This document shows, in pieces, positions 50,004 to 58,399 of a stretch of DNA of 64,000 nt (within the stretch, counting starts at the first letter, position 1; every line of letters begins with the position of its first letter). The translations under genes and the position numbers were made by a program. The stretch lies in contig NZ_AP019791.1 of the NCBI RefSeq assembly GCF_007164525.1, positions 2,467,501-2,531,500 on the forward strand, in the 5' to 3' direction. The notes under the pieces are model-generated. The model made no database searches, had not been told where the DNA came from, and worked only from the letters and a program-made list of their open reading frames with translations. Source of the DNA: Rubrobacter xylanophilus. GTDB lineage: Bacteria > Actinomycetota > Rubrobacteria > Rubrobacterales > Rubrobacteraceae.

Positions 50004-51455
50004 GTGGTGCACAGGGGCGGAATGGTGATCGTTTCCAACCGGGCTCCGGTGACCTTCTCCCGCTCGGAGAGCGGGGAGAGAACCTACTCGCGGGGGGCGG
50101 GGGGGCTCGTCACGGCGCTCAACGCCGTCTCGCGGCGCGCGGAGGGGGCGCTCTGGATCGCCTCCGCCGCCTCCGAGGAGGACGTCCGGGTGGCGCGTGA
50201 GCCGGGTGTCTGCGAGATAGAGGATCTCCGGATCGTCCTCGTGGAGCACGACCCCTCCGCTTACGACCTGATGTACAACCACCTGGCCAATCCCCTGTTG
50301 TGGTTCGTCCAGCACGGCCTGTACGACCTGCCGTACGCCCCGGAGCTCGGGGGGGAGACGCTGCGGGCCTGGGAGGAGGGCTACCTGCCGACCAACCGCA
50401 ACTTCGCACGGGCCACCGCGGAGGCACTCTCGGGCCTGGAGAGCCCCGTGGTGCTGCTGCACGACTACCACCTCTACATGGTCCCCGAGCTGCTGCGCGA
50501 GGAGGTGGGGGAGGAGCCCCTGATCTCCTTCTTCGTCCACATTCCCTGGCCGGAACCCGGGCTCTGGCGGGTCTTGCCCTCGTACATCCGGGAGGGGGTG
50601 CTCAGGAGCCTGCTGCGCTCTGATATCGTGGCCTTCCACACCCGCCGGTACGCCCGCAACTTCATGGCCTCCGCGGCCGAGCTCCTCGGCGCCGAGGTGG
50701 ACCCCCGGGGCGGTGCGGTCCGCTGGGGCGGCCGCGAGGTGTGGGTGCGCTCCTATCCCATCTCCATAGACCCGGCCGAGTTCGAGGAGGCCGCAGAGAG
50801 CCCGGAAGTCCTCCGGGAGGAGGAGTACGTGCGCAACCTCCCCGGGGCGCTCCTCGTGAGGGTGGACCGGGCCGACCTTTCCAAGAACGTCGTGCGCGGC
50901 TTCAGGGCCTACGGAAGGATGCTCGAGCTGCACCCCGAGATGCGCGGACGGGTGACCTTCCTCGCCCAGGTGCAGCCCTCCCGCGGCGACATCCCCGAGT
51001 ACGCCGCCTACGCGGAGGCGATCCGCCGGAGCGCCGGGGAGGTCAACGAGGCCTTCGGCACTCCCTCCTGGCGTCCGGTGGAGCTCTCCATGCAGGACAA
51101 CTTCCCTCGCTCCGTCGCCGCCTACAAAAACTACGATGCCCTGCTGGTGAACGCCGTCCGCGACGGCATGAACCTCGTGGCCAAGGAGGCCGCGGTGGTC
51201 AACCGGAAGGACGGCGTCCTGATCCTCTCCGAGAACGCCGGAGCTCACGAGGAGCTCAAGGATAACGCCCTGAGCGTCAACCCCTTCGACCTCGACGACC
51301 AGGCCGCGGCGATCCACCGGGCGCTCACGATGCCTGCCGCAGAGCGCGCCCGGCGGGCCAGGGCCCTGCGCGAGGCGGTGCTCTCCAACACCATCGAGGA
51401 CTGGGTCGCGGCGCAGATGCACGACATGGCAGCTCGCCGCAAGGCCTTCTCCTAG
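50004..51455 (+). CDS. otsA: Trehalose-6-phosphate synthase OtsA
   Basis: A 483-aa GT20 enzyme with VIVSNRAPV, HDYHLYMVPELLR, FFVHIPWPEPGLWRVLP, SDIVAFHTRRYARNF and VRDGMNLVAKEA. It makes trehalose 6-phosphate from nucleotide-glucose and glucose 6-phosphate; OtsB then removes the phosphate. The GTG at 50004 follows GGAGGGAGGAGG at ideal distance; TTGs at 49980 and 49983 are too early. It overlaps convergent otsB by 4 nt, an unusual tail-to-tail layout for partner genes. Confidence 0.93.
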   Translation: MVHRGGMVIVSNRAPVTFSRSESGERTYSRGAGGLVTALNAVSRRAEGALWIASAASEEDVRVAREPGVCEIEDLRIVLVEHDPSAYDLMYNHLANPLLWFVQHGLYDLPYAPELGGETLRAWEEGYLPTNRNFARATAEALSGLESPVVLLHDYHLYMVPELLREEVGEEPLISFFVHIPWPEPGLWRVLPSYIREGVLRSLLRSDIVAFHTRRYARNFMASAAELLGAEVDPRGGAVRWGGREVWVRSYPISIDPAEFEEAAESPEVLREEEYVRNLPGALLVRVDRADLSKNVVRGFRAYGRMLELHPEMRGRVTFLAQVQPSRGDIPEYAAYAEAIRRSAGEVNEAFGTPSWRPVELSMQDNFPRSVAAYKNYDALLVNAVRDGMNLVAKEAAVVNRKDGVLILSENAGAHEELKDNALSVNPFDLDDQAAAIHRALTMPAAERARRARALREAVLSNTIEDWVAAQMHDMAARRKAFS

Positions 51456-52252
51456 AAGGAGGCGAGCTCCCGCAGAACGTCCGCCACTCCCTCTACACCC
51501 TCCACGACGAGGTCGGCTTCCGCGACGATGCCGGGAGGGCCTTCCTCGCTGGCGACGCCGACCCTGAGCATCTCCTCCAGCAGCCCCTCCTCGCGCAGCC
51601 TCTCCAGCTCGCGGAAGGCGTCGAGGTCCGTGGTGTCGTCGCCCATGAACAGCGCCCGTCTGGGGCGGTACTCCTCGACCAGCGCCCGCACCGCCGTGCC
51701 CTTGTCCGCCCGGACCGGAGGGCGGGCCTCAACCACCCCGCGTCCCACGGTCACCCGGAGCCCCAGGCGTTCCCCCTCCCGCCGCACGAAATCCACGCAC
51801 CGCTCCCCGACTTCTCGGGGGACGTTGCGGTAGTGGACGGAAGCCGTGATCACCTTCTCCTCCACGAAGGCGCCCAGGGGGCCGAGCTCCCTCCGGGCCA
51901 TCTCCTCCAGCTCCTGGACGCGCTCCAGGTAGGGCCGCGCCTCCGGGATGATCTCAACCCTCCCGTCGACGAGCTTCTCGAAGCCGTGGTTGCCGAAGTA
52001 CACTACTCCGTCGAGCCCGATGAGTTCGCGCGCCTCCTCGGTCTTGCGCCCGCTGATCCCGGCCACCAGCAGGTACCGGCGGCTGAGCCTCTCCAGAAGC
52101 TCCCTTGTTTCGCCGGGGACCCGGGCGGCGTCCGGGGTGGGGGCTATGGGGGCCAGGGTACCGTCGATGTCCGTGAGGATGGCGGAGGAGCCGGGGTCCT
52201 CCCGCCAGCCGTGGAGCAACCGTTCCTTCCTCGGGGGCCTATCCGCCCCCAT
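51452..52252 (-). CDS. otsB: Trehalose-6-phosphate phosphatase OtsB
   Basis: A 266-aa HAD-family phosphatase: nucleophile Asp 28 and acid/base Asp 30 in LTDIDGTLAPI, the VAGISGR motif, and the final GDDTTDLDAF metal site. It dephosphorylates trehalose 6-phosphate to trehalose. It is encoded on the opposite strand to otsA and is probably read together with the VanY-like gene upstream, whose end it overlaps by 14 nt. ATG at 52252 with GGAGAGGAGGGG. Confidence 0.93.
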   Translation of the reverse strand: MGADRPPRKERLLHGWREDPGSSAILTDIDGTLAPIAPTPDAARVPGETRELLERLSRRYLLVAGISGRKTEEARELIGLDGVVYFGNHGFEKLVDGRVEIIPEARPYLERVQELEEMARRELGPLGAFVEEKVITASVHYRNVPREVGERCVDFVRREGERLGLRVTVGRGVVEARPPVRADKGTAVRALVEEYRPRRALFMGDDTTDLDAFRELERLREEGLLEEMLRVGVASEEGPPGIVAEADLVVEGVEGVADVLRELASF

Positions 52253-53075
52253 CTGCCCCTCCTCTCCCGCCGCAGCGGGGCAGTACCCCCTCGCGGACCA
52301 GAAACTCCTGCAGGCCGAGGCCTCTACGCTGCAGTTGCCGGGCGGCCGGCTCGCCGATGTAGCGGTAGTGCCAGGGCTCCCAGGCGTAGCCGGTCTCCGC
52401 CTGCCTGCCCATAGGGTAGGCCAGCACGAAACCGTAGCGGTGGGCGTTGCGCTCGAGCCACCGGCTGGCCGCCGTCCGGCCGAAGCCCTGCCACACCGCA
52501 TAGTCGGCCGCGGCGTTGGTAAAGTCCACGGCGGTGCCCAGCTGGTGCTGGCTGTGGCCGGGCAGTGCGCTCAGCCCGCCCGCGTTCTCGTCGCCGTAGT
52601 AGCTGGCCCATCGGGCGTGGGCCGCCCGCTGCTCGGCGTAGGAGCGGTAGGCGGAGGCGACGACCAGCTCGTGACCGTCGGAGGCGGCGGCCCTCACGAG
52701 GAGCGCCAAGTTCTCTGCCGCTTCCCGGCGCAGCAGGAGCTCCGGGTCGAGCAGCGGGACGCCGTAGGCTCGCAGCGGCACGAGGTCCCGGGGTGTGTAG
52801 GAGGCGGGAAGCGCGTGCTCTCTGTCCACGAGCACCAGCAGATGGTCACAGCTCTTCTCGGGGGATGGGACTTTGTCCGCAACCCGCTCCTTCTGAGACG
52901 ATTCCGCCTCGGCACCGAGAGGATCCGGCGCCGAGACGGCGGGCCGCTCCGCTGGGGACCGGCCGACGGCCGCGAGCGCGAACACGGTGGGCACGGCGAG
53001 AACGGCGGCCGCGAGCGCCAGCCGGCGCCGGCGAGCCCGTCGGTTCTCCGGTGCACGTCCTCTTCCGGGTACCAC
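52239..53075 (-). CDS. VanY-type D-alanyl-D-alanine carboxypeptidase (M15)
   Basis: A 278-aa exported peptidase. A basic stretch and hydrophobic helix (about 18-37) form a signal anchor, followed by a low-complexity linker and the M15B domain. The zinc site reads SQHQLGTAVDF and EPWHYRY, with ASAYRSYAEQ upstream. It removes the last D-Ala from peptidoglycan stem peptides. With otsB it forms a minus-strand pair with overlapping ends. GTG start. No glycopeptide-resistance genes are nearby, so a housekeeping wall role is likely. Confidence 0.88.
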   Translation of the reverse strand: MVPGRGRAPENRRARRRRLALAAAVLAVPTVFALAAVGRSPAERPAVSAPDPLGAEAESSQKERVADKVPSPEKSCDHLLVLVDREHALPASYTPRDLVPLRAYGVPLLDPELLLRREAAENLALLVRAAASDGHELVVASAYRSYAEQRAAHARWASYYGDENAGGLSALPGHSQHQLGTAVDFTNAAADYAVWQGFGRTAASRWLERNAHRYGFVLAYPMGRQAETGYAWEPWHYRYIGEPAARQLQRRGLGLQEFLVREGVLPRCGGRGGADGGG

Positions 53076-53130
53076 GCCGGGTACAACGCTAGCGCACCAG
53101 CGGGTGGGTGTCCAGGGAGGAGAGGCTGCT

Positions 53131-53631
53131 TCACCTGACCCGGCTCGGGCGCTCCGGCCTCCGTTCCTGAGCTCCGCTCAGTCTGCCGCCCAGGTAGCCT
53201 CCAGCCAGGTTGACGAGGAAGGCTACCACGCCCGCAAGAAAACTCCCGCTGGCGATGCCCAGCACACCCGGGGTGCGGGGCATCTCTCCCTCCAGGAAGA
53301 GCAGCGCGATCACGAGCAGGATGATGGCCAGCACCACCGCGACGGCCAGGCCGAAGACCGCGGTCATCGTGCCGTGCAGCGGGCCCGCCACGCCCGCCCT
53401 GCGGCCCGCCACGTAGCCGCCGGCGAGGTAGGAGAGGAAACCGATGACCAGGGAGAGCAGGAAAGAGCCGGCGCCGATCTCTTCCCCGGTAGCCTCCTCG
53501 GCCGCGCCTCCGGCCGCCGCGAGCCCGATCAGGCCGAAGACGAGGGCCAGCACGAAGCCCACCACCAGGGCGACAACCCAGCCCACCGCCACGGCGCTCC
53601 AGTTTACCTCCCGAATGTTGCCGATGCTCAT
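53131..53631 (-). CDS. Four-helix membrane protein of unknown function
   Basis: A 166-aa protein with four membrane helices: about 12-40, 55-80, 85-115 and 120-150. The glycine pattern YLAGGYVAGRRAG and LAGGYLGGRLSG suggests a twofold internal repeat of the type seen in YrzE/TIGR04086-like proteins. It lies at the downstream end of the Asp23/AmaP cluster and probably belongs to the same envelope-stress set. No catalytic residues are apparent. Confidence 0.7.
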   Translation of the reverse strand: MSIGNIREVNWSAVAVGWVVALVVGFVLALVFGLIGLAAAGGAAEEATGEEIGAGSFLLSLVIGFLSYLAGGYVAGRRAGVAGPLHGTMTAVFGLAVAVVLAIILLVIALLFLEGEMPRTPGVLGIASGSFLAGVVAFLVNLAGGYLGGRLSGAQERRPERPSRVR

Positions 53632-53650
53632 GCAAACACCTCCTCGTCCG

Positions 53651-53848
53651 TCAGCCGCCCCGCCGGCCCTGCGCCCGGGCCCTGATGTCCTCGATGTCCA
53701 GCTCGCCCTCGAGGAAGGCCCCGACGAAGTAACCTATGACGGCGAAGATGACGACCAGCGCGGTGGTGCCCACGCCCAGCGTGGCTATGAGCACTATCAG
53801 CAGCCCGCCGATGAGCGCCCCCCACTGCTTGTAGGTCCACATGCCCAT
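53651..53848 (-). CDS. DUF2273-type small membrane protein
   Basis: A 65-aa protein with two membrane helices (about 8-25 and 28-45) and a short charged tail, typical of the DUF2273 proteins found beside amaP and asp23 in Gram-positive bacteria. The ATG at 53848 follows GGGAGGG. It probably helps anchor Asp23 proteins to the membrane. It ends 19 nt before the gene at 53631. Confidence 0.82.
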   Translation of the reverse strand: MGMWTYKQWGALIGGLLIVLIATLGVGTTALVVIFAVIGYFVGAFLEGELDIEDIRARAQGRRGG

Positions 53849-53868
53849 AAAACCCGCCCTCCCTTTCT

Positions 53869-54432
53869 CTAGCGTTCGGCCAAGCCTCTTACGGTGACCT
53901 CGACGTCCCGCACCGGGATACGCTGGCTCTCCAGCGCCTTGCGGATGTTCTCGCGGGCCCTGCTGGCCAGCGCGGTGTAGTTGCTCCCCTCGGGGGCGTC
54001 GAGCCTGCACTCCACCGAGTACCGTCTGACCCCGCTGAGGGAGATCGAGGCGTCCGCAGCCCCGGCCTCCCGGGCCGCGGACTCGGCGAGCGCCCGCACG
54101 GCGCGGGCGGTGATTGCCGTCTCCGCACCCGGGGTGTCGTCTATTATGGTCTTGCGGGCGACCCTCCGGCCGAGGGTGAGCTCCCTGAGCAACAGGACGA
54201 GCGCGAGCAGGGCGAGCACCACCCCCGCAGCCCCCAGCGCGAGCCGCGCCTGCCAGGAGGAGAGGTCCGCCCGGAGCGCCCCTCCGAGCGCCTCGAGCCC
54301 GGCCCGGTAGCCGGTGTACCGGGCGACGGTCTCGGCCGGCAGCACCCCGTAGTTGACCAGGAGCAGCGCCACAGGGACTGCCAGAAGCAGCAGGGCGAAG
54401 AGCAGGAGGATCAGCCGGTTGAAAGCGTTCAT
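53869..54432 (-). CDS. amaP: AmaP-like alkaline-shock membrane anchor protein
   Basis: A 187-aa protein with two N-terminal membrane helices (about 8-28 and 62-86) joined by an outer loop, then a cytoplasmic Asp23-like domain of about 95 residues (VECRLDAPEGSNYTALASR). AmaP tethers Asp23 to the membrane in Staphylococcus. The ATG overlaps the stop of the next gene upstream by 4 nt and is preceded by GAGGGTGAA. Confidence 0.85.
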   Translation of the reverse strand: MNAFNRLILLLFALLLLAVPVALLLVNYGVLPAETVARYTGYRAGLEALGGALRADLSSWQARLALGAAGVVLALLALVLLLRELTLGRRVARKTIIDDTPGAETAITARAVRALAESAAREAGAADASISLSGVRRYSVECRLDAPEGSNYTALASRARENIRKALESQRIPVRDVEVTVRGLAER

Positions 54433-55007
54433 TTCACCCTCGTCCTGGTCTGTCTCGGGTCGGACTCCACGAGCTTCAGCCGGAGCTTCCTCAGGGGGAT
54501 GCCCCTGCGGGCCAGATGTTCCTGGACGGCGCGGCGGATCTCGTCCTGCAGCGGCCCTGGATCCTCGCCGCGCCGGACATGGGCTTCGAGCCTCACCAGC
54601 GCGCCCGGCCTGCGGCGGGCCTTGACCTTCACCGAGGAGCCGAGTACCGCTCGCACGCTCTCCGCCGCTGCAGCGACCTCGGAAGCCACCGCCGGACGTG
54701 CTATGTAGGTGCCCCGCTCCATCCGCACCCTCCGGGGGCGTGAGGGCTTGAGCTCGGCTACGAGGAGGATCAGACCGACGAGCGCCACCAGCACCAGCGC
54801 CGCGACGGCCAGTGCCGACAGGCGCCCCGCTTCCGCGGCGGAGACCAGGTTCTCCAGCCCGTCGTACATGGACTGCAGCCGCAGAGCCTGCGGAAGCTCC
54901 GAGATCCGGTAGCCGAACCACGGCACGCTGTAGACCACCAGGAGCATCCCGAGCACGAACAGACCGGCCAAAAGCAGCGTCATCACCACCCGGTTAAAGA
55001 CCCGCAT
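54429..55007 (-). CDS. Second AmaP-like protein
   Basis: A 192-aa paralogue of the neighbouring AmaP-like protein with the same plan: membrane helix about 8-30, outer loop, helix about 63-86, and a basic cytoplasmic domain (VKVKARRRPGALVRLEAHV). Having two adjacent AmaP-like proteins may allow hetero-oligomers that anchor different Asp23 proteins. It overlaps the asp23-like gene upstream by 14 nt. Confidence 0.8.
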   Translation of the reverse strand: MRVFNRVVMTLLLAGLFVLGMLLVVYSVPWFGYRISELPQALRLQSMYDGLENLVSAAEAGRLSALAVAALVLVALVGLILLVAELKPSRPRRVRMERGTYIARPAVASEVAAAAESVRAVLGSSVKVKARRRPGALVRLEAHVRRGEDPGPLQDEIRRAVQEHLARRGIPLRKLRLKLVESDPRQTRTRVK

Positions 55008-55296
55008 CGCCCTCCACCTCCAGGTCCTCCACCACCACGGTGGCCCTTCGGCCCGTCTCCGAGGAGACCTTCTCCGCTATCTCCGCCGCTATCTGCGGAA
55101 CCGATTTCGAGAGGGGGTAGGACAGGATGACGTGCACCTCCACCGCTCCGTCCTTAACCACCACCCCGGTCACCTTCTCACCGCCCTCGTAGGTGGCCGC
55201 CTCCGCGAAGCGCCCGCTGCCGAGGTCCGCGACTCCCTCTACGGCGAGGGCCGCTCTGGAAGCGGCCCTCGCCAGCTGTAGAAGCTCTCCGGCCAA
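54994..55296 (-). CDS. Asp23/Gls24-family envelope stress protein (short)
   Basis: A 100-aa Asp23-domain protein, soluble, with GVVVKDGAVEVHVILSYPLSKSVPQIAAEIAEKV as its core in two segments. Members sit under the membrane and respond to envelope stress. The start is a TTG at 55296. It lies between a longer Asp23 paralogue and two AmaP-like anchors, so the cluster encodes at least two Asp23 proteins and two anchors. Confidence 0.85.
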   Translation of the reverse strand: MAGELLQLARAASRAALAVEGVADLGSGRFAEAATYEGGEKVTGVVVKDGAVEVHVILSYPLSKSVPQIAAEIAEKVSSETGRRATVVVEDLEVEGDAGL

Positions 55297-55312
55297 GGAA
55301 ACGGTATCCTCG

Positions 55313-55771
55313 CTATTGGACCCGCTGCTGTTGCTGCTGCTCCTGCTCCAGCTCCCGCTGCTCCTCCTGCTCTTCCTGCGGGAAGAAGATGTCGCTCACC
55401 GTGATGTTCACCTCGGTGACCCGCAGGCCGACGAGGTTCTCCACCCGGTTTATCACGTTGCGTCGCACGGCCTCCGAGATCTGGGGTATGGACTTGCCGT
55501 ACTCGGCGGTGAGCGTCAGGTCTATGGCGGCCTCCTCCTGCCCGACCTCCACCGAGACGCCCTGGGTCTGTCCGCCCCGGCCGCCGGTGATGCCACCGAT
55601 GATGCCGCTCACGGCCTGGGAGGCGGCCCCGCCCATCCGGATGCCCTCGACCTCCTGCGCGGCGATCCCGGCTATCTTGGCCACGACGCTGTCCTGGATA
55701 ACGGTGTTGCCCCGCTCGGTCTGAAGCGGGCTGCGCCCCGTCCGCTGCTGCTGGGTCCTCTGCTCCGTCAT
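55313..55771 (-). CDS. Asp23/Gls24-family envelope stress protein (long, Gln-rich tail)
   Basis: A 152-aa Asp23 protein. The core runs from about residue 22 (TVIQDSVVAKIAGIAAQEVEGI) to about 130, with LTLTAEYGKSIPQISEAVRR. Both ends are Gln-rich: an N-terminal QQQR stretch and a C-terminal tail of alternating Gln and Glu that is likely disordered. It is the first gene of the Asp23/AmaP run. Sixteen nt separate it from the next Asp23 gene. Confidence 0.9.
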   Translation of the reverse strand: MTEQRTQQQRTGRSPLQTERGNTVIQDSVVAKIAGIAAQEVEGIRMGGAASQAVSGIIGGITGGRGGQTQGVSVEVGQEEAAIDLTLTAEYGKSIPQISEAVRRNVINRVENLVGLRVTEVNITVSDIFFPQEEQEEQRELEQEQQQQQRVQ

Positions 55772-55842
55772 TTCGTTCTCCTTTCTTCCGGTTTTCGCCG
55801 CGGTTTATCCGGCTTTACGTAATTCTGCTGTCCTTCGATGTC

Positions 55843-56112
55843 TCACGCCACCCGGCGGGTGATCAGGCGGTATATGGCGAGCAGGATGACAGCCCCCAGC
55901 ACCGCCGTCAGGATGGAGCCCAGGCTGAACTGGCCCCTCTCGGCGGCGATGCCGAACAGGCTCAGCACCCACCCGCCGATAAAGGCGCCGGCGATCCCGA
56001 TGAGGATCGTCACGATGATCCCGCCCGGGTCGGGCCCCGGCATGATCCACTTCGCCAAAACCCCGGCGATGAGGCCCACTATGATCCACACGATTACCGC
56101 TCCGAGGCTCAT
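55843..56112 (-). CDS. GlsB/YeaQ/YmgE-family stress membrane protein
   Basis: An 89-aa protein with three membrane helices and the family pattern WIIVGLIAGVLAKWIMPG and GIAGAFIGGWVLSLFG. GlsB proteins are made under general stress in many bacteria; the molecular role is unclear. A SigB-like promoter lies 113-137 nt upstream. AGGTGAG precedes the ATG. It heads the stress-envelope gene run. Confidence 0.9.
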   Translation of the reverse strand: MSLGAVIVWIIVGLIAGVLAKWIMPGPDPGGIIVTILIGIAGAFIGGWVLSLFGIAAERGQFSLGSILTAVLGAVILLAIYRLITRRVA

Positions 56113-56224
56113 GGCTCACCTCCCTTCCATGCAGTTTCCATTCTGTTTGTCTCCCGCCTTTTCTTCGTATGGTTGGACAACGAGAGCCGCGTATCCGTTG
56201 CAGGAGATCCGGATGGGAAGAGAT

Positions 56225-56249
56225 TTACCCCCCTTCCGGTAGACTAAAC
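56225..56249 (-). promoter_or_regulatory. SigB/SigF-like promoter GTTT-N15-GGGTAA
   Basis: On the minus strand GTTT (56249-56246) and GGGTAA (56230-56225) are 15 bp apart, matching the stress-sigma consensus except for the last base. It lies between azgA and the GlsB-like gene and would drive the stress cluster with a leader of about 105 nt. Confidence 0.45.
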
Positions 56250-56266
56250 CTCTCCGTGCTGCGGGC

Positions 56267-57625
56267 TCAGGAGATGAAGGGCTCGGCGGCGAAGACCAGC
56301 GCGAAGAGGATCGCAACCCCGTAGAGCAGGGGATGGACCTCCCCGGGCTTGCCGCGGGCGAGTTTTATGAGCACGTAGGAGATGAAGCCGAAGCCTATGC
56401 CGTAGGAGATGTTGAAGGTCAGCGGCAGGGTGAGGATGGTCAGGAAGGCCGGGATGGCCTCGTCGAAGCGGTCCCAGGGTATGTAGCGAACCGAGGTCAT
56501 CATCAGGAAGCCCACCACCACCAGCGCCGGGGCGGTCACCGGGGAGACGAAGATCTGCTGTCCCTGCTCGGGGCCGGGGATGGGGACCGAACCGCCGAAG
56601 ACCCCGATGATCGGGGAGAAAGGCAAAGCCAGCAGGAACAGCAGGCCCACCACCACGCTGGTGAGGCCGGTCCTGCCGCCCTCGGCCACCCCCGAGCCGC
56701 TCTCGATGTAGCTGGTGACCGAGCTGGCCCCCAGTGCCCCGCCCCCCGCGGCGGCGAGCGAGTCGACGAGCAGGATGCGCTTGAGGTGCGGTGGGCGGCC
56801 CTCCTCGTCCAGGAGGCCTCCCTCCTGACCCACGGCGATGACCGTGCCCATCGTGTCGAAGAAGTCCGTCATGAACAGGGCGAAGACGACCGGCACCAGC
56901 GTGAGCTGCAGCACCTCCGGGATCGCCAGCAGCCCGCCGCCCACCGTCGAGGTGTCGAAGCGGAAGTCCACCACCCGCTCCGGTAGCGGGATTATCCCGA
57001 AGACCATCCCCACGATCCCCGTTATGAGGATGCCGCCGAGGATGCCGCCGCGCAGCCCCAGAGCCACCAGCACCAGCGTGACCGCCAGCCCGAAGGCGGC
57101 CAGGAGCACCGGCCCCTGTGTGAAGTCCCCCAGCGTCAGGTAGGTGGCCGGGTCCTGCACCACGATCCCGCCGTTCTTCAGCCCGATGAACGCGATGAAG
57201 AGCCCGATGCCCACCGCGATGGCGAACTTCAGCGACATGGGGATCGCGTTCATCACCGCCTCGCGCAGGTTGGTCAGCACCAGCACCGTCACCAGCAGGC
57301 CCTCCAGCACGATCACCGCCATCGCCTGCTGCCAGCTGAGGCCGAGCCCGAGGATGAGGGTGAAGGCCACGACCGCGTTCAGACCAAGGCCGGAGGCGAG
57401 CGCCAGCGGGTAGTTGGCGAAGAGCCCCATGGCGATGCTCGCCGCCGCGGCGGCGACGCAGGTGGCGAAGAAGACCCCGGAGATGGGCAACCCGGTCCCC
57501 TCGGTGCTCAGGATGGAGGGGTTGACGAAGATGATGTAGGCCATCGTCATGAAGGTCGTCAGCCCGGCCACGACCTCCGTCCGGAGGTTGGTGCCGCGCT
57601 CGGAGAGCCTGAAGAAAGCGTCCAA
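56267..57625 (-). CDS. AzgA-type (NCS2) purine permease
   Basis: A 452-aa transporter with about twelve to fourteen helices. It opens with the AzgA pattern GTNLRTEVVAGLTTFMTMAYI and contains FFATCVAAAAASIAMG, GLNAVVAF and DFFDTMGTVIAVG. It imports adenine, guanine or hypoxanthine with protons. The TTG at 57625 follows GGGAGGAG. Its promoter spacer holds a perfect inverted repeat (57679-57693). No purine riboswitch is visible in the short leader. Confidence 0.92.
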   Translation of the reverse strand: MDAFFRLSERGTNLRTEVVAGLTTFMTMAYIIFVNPSILSTEGTGLPISGVFFATCVAAAAASIAMGLFANYPLALASGLGLNAVVAFTLILGLGLSWQQAMAVIVLEGLLVTVLVLTNLREAVMNAIPMSLKFAIAVGIGLFIAFIGLKNGGIVVQDPATYLTLGDFTQGPVLLAAFGLAVTLVLVALGLRGGILGGILITGIVGMVFGIIPLPERVVDFRFDTSTVGGGLLAIPEVLQLTLVPVVFALFMTDFFDTMGTVIAVGQEGGLLDEEGRPPHLKRILLVDSLAAAGGGALGASSVTSYIESGSGVAEGGRTGLTSVVVGLLFLLALPFSPIIGVFGGSVPIPGPEQGQQIFVSPVTAPALVVVGFLMMTSVRYIPWDRFDEAIPAFLTILTLPLTFNISYGIGFGFISYVLIKLARGKPGEVHPLLYGVAILFALVFAAEPFIS

Positions 57626-57671
57626 GAACCCGCTCCTCCCCTAGGGAATCCTCGACACCGAATGCGGAATC

Positions 57672-57701
57672 AATATACCAACCCGGCGGGTTGCGGGTAA
57701 A
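57672..57701 (-). promoter_or_regulatory. Promoter TTTACC-N18-TATATT with an inverted repeat in the spacer
   Basis: On the minus strand TTTACC (57701-57696) and TATATT (57677-57672) are 18 bp apart. CAACCCG-G-CGGGTTG (57679-57693) fills the spacer as a perfect 7-bp palindrome, a likely repressor site for azgA. Confidence 0.5.
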
Positions 57702-57712
57702 GAGACGCGCCG

Positions 57713-58399
57713 CTAGAGGAAAGGTTTGTTGCGCTTCCAGAGGAGCCAGCCCAGCGAGGCCAGCCAGACCACGATGACGGCCGAGTAGGCCGGGAAGATC
57801 TGGCGGTACTGCTGGGGGGTGTCGCCGGTCTCTATGACCGGGATGCTCTCGTCGCGGGGAAGATTGGCTCTCTCGAGCCCGTGCTGGGTGGTGTCGTGGA
57901 AGATCACCGTCCCTACCCGGGCGAGCCTGCCGTCCCACACCCGCTCGCCCATGTTCTCGAGGTCCCGCAGTGAGTCGCCCGGCAGATCCTGCGCGGTCTG
58001 GATCAGCAGGTTGTCCCCGGTCTCCTCCAGCCGGAAGTAGAAGTAGCTCACGCTGTAGCGCGAGGAGATGCCTATCCCGGATTCCGGGCTGCCCAGCTTC
58101 TCCAGCGTGAGGTCCTCACCCACGTCGGGGGTGCCCCTGATCCTGACGTAGTCCCCGACCTCCACGCCCTCCGGGAGGTTGCCGGAGTTGATCTGCTCGG
58201 CCGTGAGCGTCACAGGCTTTCCTTCCAGCCCGTAGGAGAACTGGTCGGCGATCATGGAGGCCCCGAAGCTGAAGACGAGCACGATGAACAGACGCACCAG
58301 CAGCCATGGATTGCGGTGTATCCACGGGCCGAGTCCCCGCGGGCGGTACTCCTCCCGCCCCGCGGTCCTCAGGCCCTCCTTGTGCTCCCTCGTCTCCAC
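57713..58399 (-). CDS. Membrane protein with large extracytoplasmic domain, unknown function
   Basis: About 228 aa from the GTG at 58399. A cytoplasmic N-terminus is followed by a helix at about 32-52, a beta-rich outer domain (about 55-200), and a second helix near 205-223 with a short basic tail. The outer domain has strands around GDYVRIRGTPDVG and YSVSYFYFRLE, which hint at an OB- or GIDE-like fold. A TAGACT box lies 8 nt before the start codon. I do not recognise the family. Confidence 0.6.
   Translation of the reverse strand: METREHKEGLRTAGREEYRPRGLGPWIHRNPWLLVRLFIVLVFSFGASMIADQFSYGLEGKPVTLTAEQINSGNLPEGVEVGDYVRIRGTPDVGEDLTLEKLGSPESGIGISSRYSVSYFYFRLEETGDNLLIQTAQDLPGDSLRDLENMGERVWDGRLARVGTVIFHDTTQHGLERANLPRDESIPVIETGDTPQQYRQIFPAYSAVIVVWLASLGWLLWKRNKPFL

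Noticed and set aside
57626-57712. Purine riboswitch before the AzgA permease.
   Set aside because: The gap is too short and lacks the conserved loop bases of the purine aptamer.
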